In this document: positions 22,944 through 34,052 of the stretch, piece by piece
Layout: every line of letters begins with the position of its first letter
How positions within the stretch are numbered: position 1 is the stretch's first letter
Source of the DNA: Diphasiastrum complanatum
Lineage: Eukaryota > Streptophyta > Lycopodiopsida > Lycopodiales > Lycopodiaceae
NCBI GenBank assembly: GCA_029204225.1
Contig: CM055100.1
Span: 16,903,259 to 16,967,258, forward strand
Reading direction: 5' to 3'
Length of the DNA stretch: 64,000 nucleotides
Translations under genes and position numbers: made by a program
The notes under the pieces: generated by a model
What the model was told of the DNA's origin: nothing
The model's input: the letters and a program-made list of their open reading frames with translations, nothing else
Databases searched by the model: none

Positions 22944-23660
22944 CCTTTATGGATCCGTTGCCAAAACGGATTCCAGTTGGTTGTGTAATCTGGATAGAAA
23001 CAATTTTCAGTTGTAGGCAGAATTACCATATGTAGGTGTAGAATCGTGACCAATGTCTTCAAGTGCTTGTGTTTCGGATCTGGCGAGATCCACGATTCTT
23101 CATGGGATGGAAGTTGTATCAATAGGATCACAACTACAAATATAGGCCCATTGCCACACACATAAGATGGTGACCAGATTTGACCCGATGGCCCTTGCAT
23201 GGCAATGTTCATGGCAATCACGTGGCAAACTACGTGGCAATGAACGCGTGGCACTGCCACGCCGTCAAAGTTTTTCGTCACCGGCTCTTCTTCCGAACAA
23301 AATTTTTTTTTGGGGTGGGGCTCAAAGCAATTCGAATTTTAAATTCGCGTGGCACTGCCATGTATGGTAATGCCACGTGTGGCACTGCCACGCTTGAAAT
23401 TCTGAAAACTTGCCACAAGTGGCATTTTTTTCCAAAATGCTGAATTTTGCCACACGTGGCAAAATTCTTAAAAAAGCTTTTAAAATTTGCCACGCGTGGC
23501 AAATTTTACCAGCAAGGAAAAGCTTGCCACGCCTTGGCAAGTTTTCTGGAAATTTTTTTTGGGGCATGGCACTACCACGCGTGGCAGTGCCACACAAAAA
23601 TATTTTAACAAAAAAAAAACCCGCGAAATGGAAAAGGTGGGGGCCTCGACTGCATTTGCA
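22944..23660 (+). other. Leader of the probable Ty3-type element, with palindrome array
   Basis: Primer-site-like TGGATCCGTTGCC lies at 22950. No coding frame is supported: the ORFs across 22934-23693 are open on both strands only because of the palindromic repeats. From about 23240 to 23595 the sequence holds a series of palindromes centred on CACGTG or CACGCG. Confidence 0.5.
23240..23595. repeat. Array of TGCCACrCGTGGCA-type palindromes
   Basis: Palindromes centred near 23256, 23416, 23455, 23495, 23533 and 23579 share a TTGCCAC...GTGGCAA core, and the last five are 38-46 bp apart. The best is a perfect 28-bp palindrome at 23481-23508. The one at 23442-23467 has 12-bp arms around a 2-bp centre. 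Confidence 0.85.
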
Positions 23661-23669
23661 AATAGATTT

Positions 23670-24150
<481 letters not shown>

Positions 24151-24183
24151 CATGAGCTATATTATGCATTGTAAATTTTGGTA

Positions 24184-26012
24184 GATTACATTTGAGTCAT
24201 AAAGTGCATTTTCATAGTATCTTCAACATGGTGAGATTGATGTAACAATGAATAATGATTTTTAATTTAATAATGATTCTTTGATTTGTGTTCTAGCAAT
24301 TATCATTTTTTTGATTGATTTGTAATCTAACAATGATTATTTGATGTGTAATCTAACAATGATTTAGTTTTCATTGTTTGCTTTTATAGAGAAAAAAAGA
24401 GATGCATCTTAGAAGGAATTAAAGATCATTCAAACAATAGATGAGGTATGTTTTTATCATCTTAAATTGATATTTTTGTTTGTTTTTTATTGTTTGTATA
24501 TATTTACAACAAATTTATACAAGATGAAATAGAAAAACATAACCAATAAACAATCATTCCATACATAATGAGATAGAGATGTTCAAATACAAAAGTTTAT
24601 ATTCATAATTCAAAAAAGTGTACATATTCTCATCTAATTCATGAAAAGAGCATTGATACTAATATTTTTTTTGTTTTACTTTTGCAAATACTAGAAATAC
24701 ATCAAATCTAAGAAGTAATAGTAGGCTTCTTAGTCATCACTATCTTCTCCCTCATTGTTGTCCGAAGCTGAATCTTGTCCTTCGCCTTCGCCTTCGTCCT
24801 CTTCATCTTCATTCCCTTCTTATCTTGGTTTCCTCCCGTACTTTCTTCCACAAAGGAAGTGGATGCCCACTACATACACATTCACAAAACAAATTAATAA
24901 TTATTAGCCAAACACTTGTCATAAAATTGAAATGAAATACAAATTGTGTATCAAAACTAAGAAAAATACGAATTATGTAACAAAAATTTACCCTTGGATG
25001 TACGCCTTGTGCCGCAAGATGATCAACCAAGGCACTATAGCCTTGGTGATATCCAATATTGTACTCGACATTTCATTAGAGGAGTTTTGATTTTCAAAAA
25101 GACGAATTCGTGCAAGATGCTTTTTTTATTATTAAAATATCATAACACTAATACTTTTGACTTGCCATAACTTTATAATTGTAGCTTAGAAGTATGTCAT
25201 CTAACATATCATTGGAAAGCCCTTGTTGAGCGCTTTCCAATGCACCAAACTTCGCTAAATTTGGACTTACCACTAAAAAGTTATGCCATTTTTAGTATGG
25301 AATCAAAATGTGGACTCAAAAAGTTATGTTACATAGATTTCAAATTTGAGTGTTTTGATTGGTCCATGTGTAAGAAAAATTTAAGAAAAAATATAATAAG
25401 AATCTTTACAAAGGGTCTTTTTTGGATTTAGAACTCCTCTAATGGTATACTTGCACCCATAATCTTCAACCTACATCAACACAAATCGATGATTAGAAAA
25501 AAACAAAAAATTATTGGTAAACAATAAACATATGAAATGCAATTAGCTAAAAGAGAATTGCTTACAAATTGGACATGCATATTGGCCCTGCCTCCCGATC
25601 CCAGGTGAGATTGGCCTAAAAGATAAGCCTTGATTTTGTTGCCTATGTTTGTTGTTTAAAGCGCTCGAAATTAGGATGCTTGGATTCATAAACAATTTTT
25701 CCCCAATCCCGGCCTCTTTTTGCCTTTACTACATAATTGTCTTAATGATTGGTGCTTATGACGAGTATGCGTACACATACTCGTCTTTGCCCATTTGTCA
25801 TTAAATCGATTTGGTTGTGGAAACTCACAATACAATATATCAAGTATCTTGTCTTTGTCCCCTTGGTCTTGTTGCTCTCAAGGGTTAAACAAATCGTGAC
25901 CAAAGTATTTAAGAGTAAGGTCGTGCAATCTATTGATGATGACCTTACCCCTAATGTCCATGATGATGAAACAATCCTCATCAAGGTCATAGAAAATATT
26001 AGTGGATTCTTC
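24184..26012 (-). pseudogene. Segment X, copy 1: transposase-like gene remnant
   Basis: Minus-strand coding blocks are separated by intron-like sequence. The first (about 26012-25590) contains DEDCFIIMDIRGKVIINRLH, then CEFPQPNRFNDKWAK and ESKHPNFERFKQQTQATKS. A short block (VEDYGCKY, near 25460) is cut by a MITE. A block at about 25066-24990 reads NIGYHQGYSALVDHLAAQGV, followed by a gtaaat...tatgtag intron and an acidic C-terminus with DNNEGEDSDD (about 24735). Stops and a frameshift break it. The style (basic FKQQT region, acidic tail) suggests a plant DNA-transposon protein, but I cannot assign a superfamily. Copy 2 lies at 36032-37903. Confidence 0.45.
25074..25444. mobile_element. MITE-like element, copy 1 (371 bp)
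   Basis: Terminal inverted repeats CATTAGAGGAGTT and AACTCCTCTAATG bound 371 bp of AT-rich DNA with no ORF of its own. It interrupts a coding block of segment X. The target duplication is unclear because the flanks overlap the inverted repeats. Confidence 0.75.
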
Positions 26013-26249
26013 AGTCGGTCTCTTAGGTTTCGTAACTGTTTGGACAATGTTATAGTTGCCCTATTACATCATGATTCAATTAGTAGTAATCAATAACAAA
26101 TATGAAAATACTGACATATTGAACATGTGTTGGAAGAAAGATAAGAAGAAAGTCTACATAGGAGATAGATCAAACTATTGATTACTTCTCGTAAAGCTCA
26201 TACATCAAATGTCTCAGATAGTTATAGTGTAGAGCGGTTTGTAGATGCA
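26013..26249 (-). repeat. R-family fragment, copy c
   Basis: Reverse complement of about 10560-10795. The border with segment X falls at GTCGGTCTCTTAGG. It ends TAGATGCA directly before the copia A LTR start. Confidence 0.75.
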
Positions 26250-26275
26250 TGTGAAGAATTAAAAAAGATTATCTT

Positions 26276-27734
26276 CTATTGCACCTTATGATGGAGTCAA
26301 GAAATCAATATACACTACAAATGATTTTGAATGTCCTATTTAAGGCATAGGAAACATTCCCTTGAAGCTTGCATCCTCTAAAGTTCTTTCTCTCTCTAAA
26401 GTTCTTTATGTACCTAAGCTTACTAAGAATCTTACTAGTGTTGGCCAATTGCTTGATAATGGCCTTGATGTAAAATTCAATGTTGATACTTGCACTATCA
26501 AGAAGAATGATGAGACACTTGCATTAGGATCTACATTTGGAGGCATCTATAAATTAGATCCAAATGAGTATGTGAATGGTTGTAATGTTGCTCTTGTGAA
26601 CAAGCTCTCTATGGAGGAATTATGGCATAGAAGGTTGGGACATCCCAACTATAGATCCATGCTCTCTATTATCAAAGAGGCCAAATCTATTGGCTTGCCA
26701 AAGTCATTCCCCAAGAAGATCAAGCCTTGTGAGGCTTGTGCTATTGCTAAATTTTACAACAAGCCATTTACAAGATCTTCTATCAAAAGCAAGCCCCCTT
26801 TGGAGTTAATCCACTCGAATGTGCATTTCTCATCAACTATAAGCAAGGGAGGAGCCACTTGTTTTGTTACTTTCATTGATGATATCACAAGATTCACTTG
26901 GATATATCTTCTTGTTTCTAAATCTATGGTGTTTGATCATTTCCTTATTTGCAAAGCTTATGTAGAGAAGCAATTCTCATTCAAGATTAAAGCTCTTAGA
27001 AGTGATGGAGGTGGTGAATATATCTCCAATAAATTTCATGATTTTTGTGAGCTTGAAGGCATCAAAAGAGAGTTCTCTTCTGCCTACTCTCCATCTCAAA
27101 ATGTAGTGGCCGAGAGAAATAATAGATCTCTATGTAAATGTGCAAAATCTATGAGAATTGAGGAATCTTTGCCCAAATATTTTTGGGGAGAAGCCATTAA
27201 TTGTGCAAATTATCTTTGCAATAGGCTCCCACATATAGCTCTTGGTGGAAAGTCACCATATGAAATCTTATGTTTGAAGAAGCCTAAGGTTGATCACCTT
27301 AGAGTTTTTGGATGCATATGCTTTTCTCATATTCCCTTGGAAACAAGGAAGAAGGAAGATCCTAGTGCATGCAAAGGAATCATGGTGGGATACTCATCCA
27401 CCAAGAAGGCCTATAGAGTCTTTGTGCTCTCTACTTCTCAAGTTATTGAAAGTAGAGATGTTGTCTTTCATGAAGATCAACACTGATCTTTTGAAGAGGC
27501 CGAGATCAAGAAGTCTATGCATGCATCACCAATTATTGATTTTGAAGACAATCATGATGTGATGGGGTCGAGATTTGAAGAAGACTCTCCTCAGATTTTC
27601 TCACCAAGAAGATCCATGAGAGATAGATCCGAGCCTAAGAGGCTCTCATATGTTGACAAAGGCAAACAAGTGGATCTTGATTCCACTAATTATATTTTTT
27701 ATGTCTCTCATGAAAAGCCAAATAATGTACAAGA
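26276..27734 (+). pseudogene. Copia A protease end and integrase
   Basis: It contains the protease C-terminal half (VLYVPKLTKNLTSVGQLLD), the integrase zinc region (WHRRLGHPNYRSM, then CEACAIAKF) and the core. The first catalytic Asp is lost: HSNVHF stands where E2 has HSDIHG (about 26815). The second Asp (RSDGGGEY) and the Glu region (VVAERNNR) remain. In-frame stops occur near 26340 and at 27484. The longest open piece is 26362-27486. The protease active site is deleted. Copy 2 has sense codons at some of these stops, so the damage is copy-specific. Confidence 0.92.
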
Positions 27735-28596
27735 TGTTGAAAATTGTCACTTCTCACTTGACATTGGTTCATGTAAATATTGATCAAACATTAGAATATG
27801 TTGATGATATGATTTCACACGTGTGGAGCATGTTCCCATGTGTGAAAGGATGTACTTTTCATGTTTGTATATATCCAAATTGATTTTGTATCATTCTAGT
27901 TAGTGTGAACATGAAATGACTAGTTTTTAGTCAAGTTGACTAGTCACCTACAAATTAGCTTTTCCTTGCATGTGCATGAGTAAATGCTCCCACATGGCAA
28001 GTGAATGTTCACATGTGTGTATAGAGTACTAGAAGATAAGAGTTGACCATTTTCCTTAGATCCTATTTTGTAGGGAATATTCCTATATTCTAGGAGACTA
28101 GCTTTTTGGATTTTAGTCATATTCTAGAAGGTCAACTATTGGATAAGGATCAAGGATGGATCAAATGGATAGATATGAGTGATGTGGCACTCTTCACACG
28201 TGTGAAGGCCTGCTGGACTGTACCAGACTCATGGATGTACTTGATCCATAAAAGGATCATCATTTTGCTAAGAAAATTGATGAGACTTTTGCACTCTACA
28301 CTTTTGTGAGATTTCTAGTCATTTGTCTTGTGATTTTTATGCATGATTGCTATCTAGTATCATTGTACTTGTTGTTTCAGGTGAAGGCCGTACAGTGGAC
28401 AGTACTCCACACGTGTGAAGCCGCTCTCACTAAAAAATGATGTGTTGATCCATTGCTCTTGCTTAAATCCAAGTGTAGTGAATCTAGATCAAGATCTAAT
28501 GTGTAGAACTTGATAGATTCATTGATTAAGCAACCAATAACTCTCTATGATTGTAAAGTACAATCATTATTGTCCTAAAAACTGTAAAATTTATCA
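27735..28596 (+). mobile_element. 5' LTR of E1 (862 bp)
   Basis: It starts TGTTGAAAATTGTCAC and ends AAAATTTATCA. CACACGTGTG occurs three times (27816, 28195 and 28408), the last just after CCGTACAGTGGACAGTAC. TATATAT near 27862 is a possible promoter element. Confidence 0.97.
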
Positions 28597-28608
28597 TGGT
28601 ATCAGAGC
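28597..28608 (+). other. Primer-binding site of E1 (tRNA-iMet)
   Basis: TGGTATCAGAGC directly follows the 5' LTR. The 583-bp leader after it carries one more TTCACACGTGTGAA (28758-28771) next to CCGTACAG. Confidence 0.97.
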
Positions 28609-29191
28609 TAAGTAAGAGAGTGATCATTGAATCATAAATCTTGTAAAGATCATTGGCAAAATTTGTTTTTTGGCCAATACTAGTGAGGGCGAGTTCTTCT
28701 AGAGTGATAGCTTGTAATCATTTGGATCAAAACGACTTGGAGGCTGTGTATGTACTTTTCACACGTGTGAAACCGTACAGAAACTTTCAATTCAAGTTAC
28801 TTTGTGTTTTTTGGTCCCAAAATCACAATACTAGTTCATTTTTGGTGCTTTTTGAAGCATAGTATTGATCTAGATTCATTCTAACTAATGCCTATGACCA
28901 AATAGTGTTTTGGATCATTGAAGCATTTCTTTTTAGAGTCTAAGATCAGATCTAAGAGGCTGATTTGTTCAGATCCTTAGTTGAAGTGAAATCTCTAAGA
29001 AAAGTGTAAAGCAATTTTTTTTGTGAGAGTGAAAGCTAGAAATTTTTGGTAAGATCTTTGAGTATCATTCAAGCTTGTGTGTTAGTTTGATAGAGACAAG
29101 CCTATAGGCATTCTAGTAAGCTTTAGGCCACTTCATAGATCTTTTAAAATTCAAAAATCTTTGTGATTTTTAAAAGAGCATTCATTCTAAA

Positions 29192-32100
29192 ATGTCATCC
29201 ATGGGTGGATATTTGATGGAACCAAGTGAGAGACTCACTTCCACAAATTATTCCATTTGGAAAGTGAGAATGGAATCACTCCTAGTGATCCATGATCTAT
29301 ATGACATAGTTCAAGGAGTAGAGGAAGAGCCTCAAACTCCCCAAGAACAAGCCAAATACAAGAAGAGAGCAAGATTAGCTCTACATTGCATAAAGTTAAA
29401 TGTATGCAATGACCTCTTGAAAGAGGTGTCTTCTTGTACCTCATCCAAAGAGGCTTGGGATTCATTAAAGAGCATTTATGAATCCAACAATACTTCAAGA
29501 ATCCTCATGCTAAGAAATCAAGTTTTCCAAAGCATGAAAGGAAGTGGAGAGAGTGGACAAGAGTATGTTCTTAGGATCAAATCTCTTAACAAGGAGTTAA
29601 GTGCAATAGGAGAGAAGATCCAAGATCAAGAACTAGTACAAATCATTTTGAATGGTCTAAGTGATGAGTTTACCAACTTAGTCCAATCATTTGCCATTCA
29701 AGACTCTCTTCCATCCATTGAAAAGTTGCACAATGTTCTTGTGGCCGAGGAGAGTAGGCTTCTACACCTCAAGACAAGAATGGATAGCATGTCACTTAAT
29801 GGAGGAGAGGAGAAAGCTAACTTTACATCTAAAGGCAAGAAAAAGCAAAATCCATTCAAGAAAAATCAAGGCAAGGAGGCCGAGATGAAGAATGGAGGAT
29901 CTACCTCCAAAGGCAAAGTGAAGAACAAGGCAAAACTAAAGTGTTTCTTTTGTGGAAAGAAAGGACACTTTGCCTTAGAATGCTACTTGAAGAAGAATCA
30001 ACAAGCCAAAGGAGATCAAGGGAACATTGCTCAAGAGGAAGAATATGAGGATGGATTCAACACATCCTTAATGGTTGCATCTACACCAACTTCAAGTCAA
30101 GACACATGGTGGATAGATAGTGGGGCTAGTTCCCACATGTCCTTTAACAAGCATTATTTTTCTACTCTTCTATCTTGTAATGACTCTAAGAAGTCAATAT
30201 ACACTGCTAGTGATCAAGCATGCAAGATAGATGGCATAGGATCTATACCTCTTTGTTTAGGCACATCTAAAAGGATAGATCTAGATAATGTTTTGTATGT
30301 TCCTACCATTTCAAGAAACTTGCTTAGTGTAGGACAATTAATGGACAATGGACTAGATGTACATTTCAAGAATGGAGTTTGTTCCATCTTGAAAAATGAT
30401 AAGTGCATAGCTAGTGGCATTAAGCAAGGTAGACTTTTCAAGTTGGATGCTAATGTTGCAAGTGAAAGTGTGAACTTGGCTAGGGAGGAGCTAACTCAAG
30501 TGGAGCTTTGGCATAAGAGATTAGGCCATCCTAATCTTCAATCTATGGAGTCAATGGCAAGCAAGGAACTAGCTCTCGGCCTACCAAGAGCTTTCAAGAA
30601 GTGTGGAAAAATGTGTGAGGCATGTGGCCTTGCAAAGTCACACAAATCTTCTTACAAGAAATCTTCATCAAGATCTCTCTCTCCCTTGGATCTCATACAT
30701 TCTGATGTACATAGTTTTTCACATGCAAGTAATGGAGGTGCCTTGATGTATGTAACTTTTATAGATGATTGTACTAGATTCACATGGATTGAGTTACTAT
30801 CAAAGAAAAATCTTGTTTATGAAGCTTTCATTAAGTTCAAGTCTCTAGTAGAGAAACAACTTAGTACTTCTATCAAAGCACTAAGATGTGATAATGGAGG
30901 AGAGTACACCTCCAATAAAATGAAAGACTTTTGTGAGATCAATGGTATTAAGTTACAATACACTTGTTCCTACACCCCTCAACAAAATGGGGTGGCCGAG
31001 AGGAAAAATAGGAGTCTATGTGAGTGTGCAAAGTCCTTGAGGCTTGATGCATCACTTCCCATCTCATTTTGGGGAGAAGCCATAACATGTGCTAATTATT
31101 TGTGTAATAGACTTCCTAGTAGTGCTATAGATGGGATCTCACCTTATCAAGCCTTGTTTGATAAGAAACCCAATGTAAAATATTTTAAGATCTTTGGATG
31201 TACTTGTTATGTACACATTCCTTTGGAGACTAGAAGGAAAGAAGATGCTACCTCCTTCAAAGGAATCTTTGTTGGCTATGGAGAAAATAGCAAGGGATAT
31301 AGGATATATGATCCTACATCCAAGAAAGTAAAGGTAAGCAAGGATGTACTTTTTGATGAGTCACAATTTGCTAAGAGCTTGTCAAATGGATCTAACCCAT
31401 TGTGCATTGAAGATCTTGACAAATCCGAGGAGGATCTTGACAAACCCGAGGAGGATCATGACAAACCCGAGGATGGAGATTTGGATCCAAGTCAAAAGGG
31501 GCCAAGAAGATCATCAAGGAGCAAGGCCGAGCCCTCAAGGCTTACCTATGTGGACAAGGGAAAGCAAAAGGAAGGCTCTACATCTTCTACCTCTTACTCT
31601 TTTTTAGCTACATTGATTGAAGAACCATCATCTTTTGAAGAAGCATGTAAATCTAAAGTTTGGAGAGATGCAATGCAAGTAGAGTATGATGCATTAGAAG
31701 AAAATCATACTTGGAATCTTGTAAATCTTCCAAGAGGAAAGAAACCACTTGCATGTAAGTGGATTTATAGAATTAAGTACAATCAAGATGGATCTATTAG
31801 TAAATACAAAGCTAGGCTTGTTGCTAAGGGATTTCTTCAAATAAAAGGATTGGATTATGAAGAAACATTTGCACCTGTAGCTAAGCTTGTAACTATTAGA
31901 TTAATCATTTGCATTGCTACTTTGTTCAAATGGGATCTCTACCAAATGGATGTGACAAATGCCTTCTTGAATGGCTTCTTAGAAGAGGAAATCTACATGA
32001 TGCAACCCGAGGGCTTCATCAAGATTGGTGAGGAGCAAAAGGTGTGCTACTTAAGGAAGAGCCTATATGGCTTGAAGCAAGCACCTAGAGCTTGGTACTC

Positions 32101-33172
32101 TAGGTTGCATGATTTTCTCTATTCCCTTGGCTTTGTACTAAGTGCTTATGAACCTTCTTTATATTTCAAATGTAATGAAGGAAAGATCATCATTTTGGTT
32201 CTTTATGTTGATGACATCATTATGACAGGAAATGATGATGATGGCATAGGCAAAGTAAAAGTTGACTTATCTAGTGAGTTCAAGATGGTAGATCTAGGCT
32301 TCCTAAAGTTTATACTTGGGATAGAAGTGTCTAGAAGTAGCAATTGTACTTTCATAAGTCAATCTAAGTATGCTACTTCCATTCTTGAAAGATTTGGTAT
32401 GAAAGATTGTAAGGGGATTGACACCCCTATGGAGCATGTTGTGAAAGCAACTAATGAAGGTGATGAAGCATCCTTTGAGGACATCACTCTCTTTAGGAAG
32501 CTTATAGGCTCTCTAATCTATTTAACCATCACTAGACCTGACTTAAGTTTTTGTGTAAGAAAGTTGAGTCAAAGTATGCAAGCTCCTTTAATTCATCATT
32601 GGAAAAGTGCCAAGAGAGTACTTAGATATGTTTCTAGTACTAGATTTTTTGGTATACTTTATGAAGGATCTAACTTGCACTTGAGAGCCTACTCGGATTC
32701 AGATTTTGCAGGTGACAAGATGGATAGGAAGTCCATTAGTGCATTTGCAACATTTCTTTGTGGAGGAGTGATATCTTGGCTTTCCAAAAAGCAAGATACA
32801 ATCTCACTATCTTCTTGTGAAGCCGAGTACAAGGCATTGACTTCAACAACCAAAGAGCTCTTATGGCTAAGAAGACTCTTGATGGAACTACATGTGCTAG
32901 AGGCCGAGGAGATCCCTTACATATTTTGTGACAATCAAGCTTCTCAACAAATTGCTTCAAATCCTATCTTCCATGCTAGAACAAAGCATATTGAGATAGC
33001 TCACCACTTTGTGAGGGAGAAGGTACAATCCAAGGAAGTGCAACTACATCATGTACCATCATCCGAATGCATAGCTGATATCTTAACCAAACCATTGTCC
33101 AAAGATCCATTTTTTAAGTTAAGATATGCTCTTGGAATTGTAGATAGATGTACACTAGATTTGCCAAGTTAG
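29192..33172 (+). CDS. E1 Gag-Pol polyprotein, intact
   Basis: The product has 1326 residues. Gag (1-270) contains STNYSIWKVRMESLL and the zinc knuckle C251-x2-C-x4-H-x4-C264. Protease shows WWIDSGASSH (DSG 309-311). Integrase shows HKRLGHPN and CEACGLAKSH (HHCC), then HSDVHS, RCDNGGEY and GVAERKNR (D, D, E). RT shows AKGFLQIKGLDYEETFAPVA, MDVTNAFLNG and YVDD. RNase H shows AYSDSDFAGD and SLSSCEAEYKAL, ending DILTKPLSK. All catalytic residues are present in canonical copia order with no stop. Between integrase and RT a short acidic repeat (LDKPEED-like, about 31420-31470) has expanded. The ATG at 29192 matches the gag start of E2. It acts as a polyprotein for particle assembly, reverse transcription and integration. 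Confidence 0.98.
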   Translation: MSSMGGYLMEPSERLTSTNYSIWKVRMESLLVIHDLYDIVQGVEEEPQTPQEQAKYKKRARLALHCIKLNVCNDLLKEVSSCTSSKEAWDSLKSIYESNNTSRILMLRNQVFQSMKGSGESGQEYVLRIKSLNKELSAIGEKIQDQELVQIILNGLSDEFTNLVQSFAIQDSLPSIEKLHNVLVAEESRLLHLKTRMDSMSLNGGEEKANFTSKGKKKQNPFKKNQGKEAEMKNGGSTSKGKVKNKAKLKCFFCGKKGHFALECYLKKNQQAKGDQGNIAQEEEYEDGFNTSLMVASTPTSSQDTWWIDSGASSHMSFNKHYFSTLLSCNDSKKSIYTASDQACKIDGIGSIPLCLGTSKRIDLDNVLYVPTISRNLLSVGQLMDNGLDVHFKNGVCSILKNDKCIASGIKQGRLFKLDANVASESVNLAREELTQVELWHKRLGHPNLQSMESMASKELALGLPRAFKKCGKMCEACGLAKSHKSSYKKSSSRSLSPLDLIHSDVHSFSHASNGGALMYVTFIDDCTRFTWIELLSKKNLVYEAFIKFKSLVEKQLSTSIKALRCDNGGEYTSNKMKDFCEINGIKLQYTCSYTPQQNGVAERKNRSLCECAKSLRLDASLPISFWGEAITCANYLCNRLPSSAIDGISPYQALFDKKPNVKYFKIFGCTCYVHIPLETRRKEDATSFKGIFVGYGENSKGYRIYDPTSKKVKVSKDVLFDESQFAKSLSNGSNPLCIEDLDKSEEDLDKPEEDHDKPEDGDLDPSQKGPRRSSRSKAEPSRLTYVDKGKQKEGSTSSTSYSFLATLIEEPSSFEEACKSKVWRDAMQVEYDALEENHTWNLVNLPRGKKPLACKWIYRIKYNQDGSISKYKARLVAKGFLQIKGLDYEETFAPVAKLVTIRLIICIATLFKWDLYQMDVTNAFLNGFLEEEIYMMQPEGFIKIGEEQKVCYLRKSLYGLKQAPRAWYSRLHDFLYSLGFVLSAYEPSLYFKCNEGKIIILVLYVDDIIMTGNDDDGIGKVKVDLSSEFKMVDLGFLKFILGIEVSRSSNCTFISQSKYATSILERFGMKDCKGIDTPMEHVVKATNEGDEASFEDITLFRKLIGSLIYLTITRPDLSFCVRKLSQSMQAPLIHHWKSAKRVLRYVSSTRFFGILYEGSNLHLRAYSDSDFAGDKMDRKSISAFATFLCGGVISWLSKKQDTISLSSCEAEYKALTSTTKELLWLRRLLMELHVLEAEEIPYIFCDNQASQQIASNPIFHARTKHIEIAHHFVREKVQSKEVQLHHVPSSECIADILTKPLSKDPFFKLRYALGIVDRCTLDLPS

Positions 33173-33185
33173 AAGTGAGGAGGAG
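33173..33185 (+). other. Polypurine tract of E1
   Basis: AAGTGAGGAGGAG lies between the ORF stop and the 3' LTR. Confidence 0.9.
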
Positions 33186-34047
33186 TGTTGAAAATTGTCA
33201 CTTCTCACTTGACATTGGTTCATGTAAATATTGATCAAACATTAGAATATGTTGATGATATGATTTCACACGTGTGGAGCATGTTCCCATGTGTGAAAGG
33301 ATGTACTTTTCATGTTTGTATATATCCAAATTGATTTTGTATCATTCTAGTTAGTGTGAACATGAAATGACTAGTTTTTAGTCAAGTTGACTAGTCACCT
33401 ACAAATTAGCTTTTCCTTGCATGTGCATGAGTAAATGCTCCCACATGGCAAGTGGATGTTCACATGTGTGTATAGAGTACTAGAAGATAAGAGTTGACCA
33501 TTTTCCTTAGATCCTATTTTGTAGGGAATATTCCTATATTCTAGGAGACTAGCTTTTTGGATTTTAGTCATATTCTAGAAGGTCAACTATTGGATAAGGA
33601 TCAAGGATGGATCAAATGGATAGATATGAGTGATGTGGCACTCTTCACACGTGTGAAGGCCTGCTGGACTGTACCAGACTCATGGATGTACTTGATCCAT
33701 AAAAGGATCATCATTTTGCTAAGAAAATTGATGAGACTTTTGCACTCTACACTTTTGTGAGATTTCTAGTCATTTGTCTTGTGATTTTTATGCATGATTG
33801 CTATCTAGTATCATTGTACTTGTTGTTTCAGGTGCAGGCCGTACAGTGGACAGTACTCCACACGTGTGAAGCCGCTCTCACTAAAAAATGATGTGTTGAT
33901 CCATTGCTCTTGCTTAAATCCAAGTGTAGTGAATCTAGATCAAGATCTAATGTGTAGAACTTGATAGATTCATTGATTAAGCAACCAATAACTCTCTATG
34001 ATTGTAAAGTACAATCATTATTGTCCTAAAAACTGTAAAATTTATCA
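33186..34047 (+). mobile_element. 3' LTR of E1 (862 bp)
   Basis: Same length and ends as the 5' LTR, with two substitutions by eye. Confidence 0.97.
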
Positions 34048-34052
34048 CAAGA

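Larger units (their letters stand above)
27735..34047 (+). mobile_element. E1: complete 6313-bp Ty1/copia retrotransposon
   Basis: Two 862-bp LTRs flank a primer site, one unbroken gag-pol ORF of 1326 codons and a polypurine tract. CAAGA is duplicated at both ends (27730-27734 and 34048-34052). The empty site is preserved at 39010-39020 in the other copia A copy (TGTACAAGAGGCACTC), which confirms the boundaries. The LTRs differ at two positions by eye (about 28005 A/G and 28384 A/C). Together these mark a recent, possibly still competent insertion. Confidence 0.98.

Noticed and set aside
25240-25431. 63-codon ORF inside the 371-bp MITE, also at 37115 and 52069
   Set aside because: The frame is kept only because the copies are recent. 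It has no start context or domain, and copy 3 diverges without preserving it.
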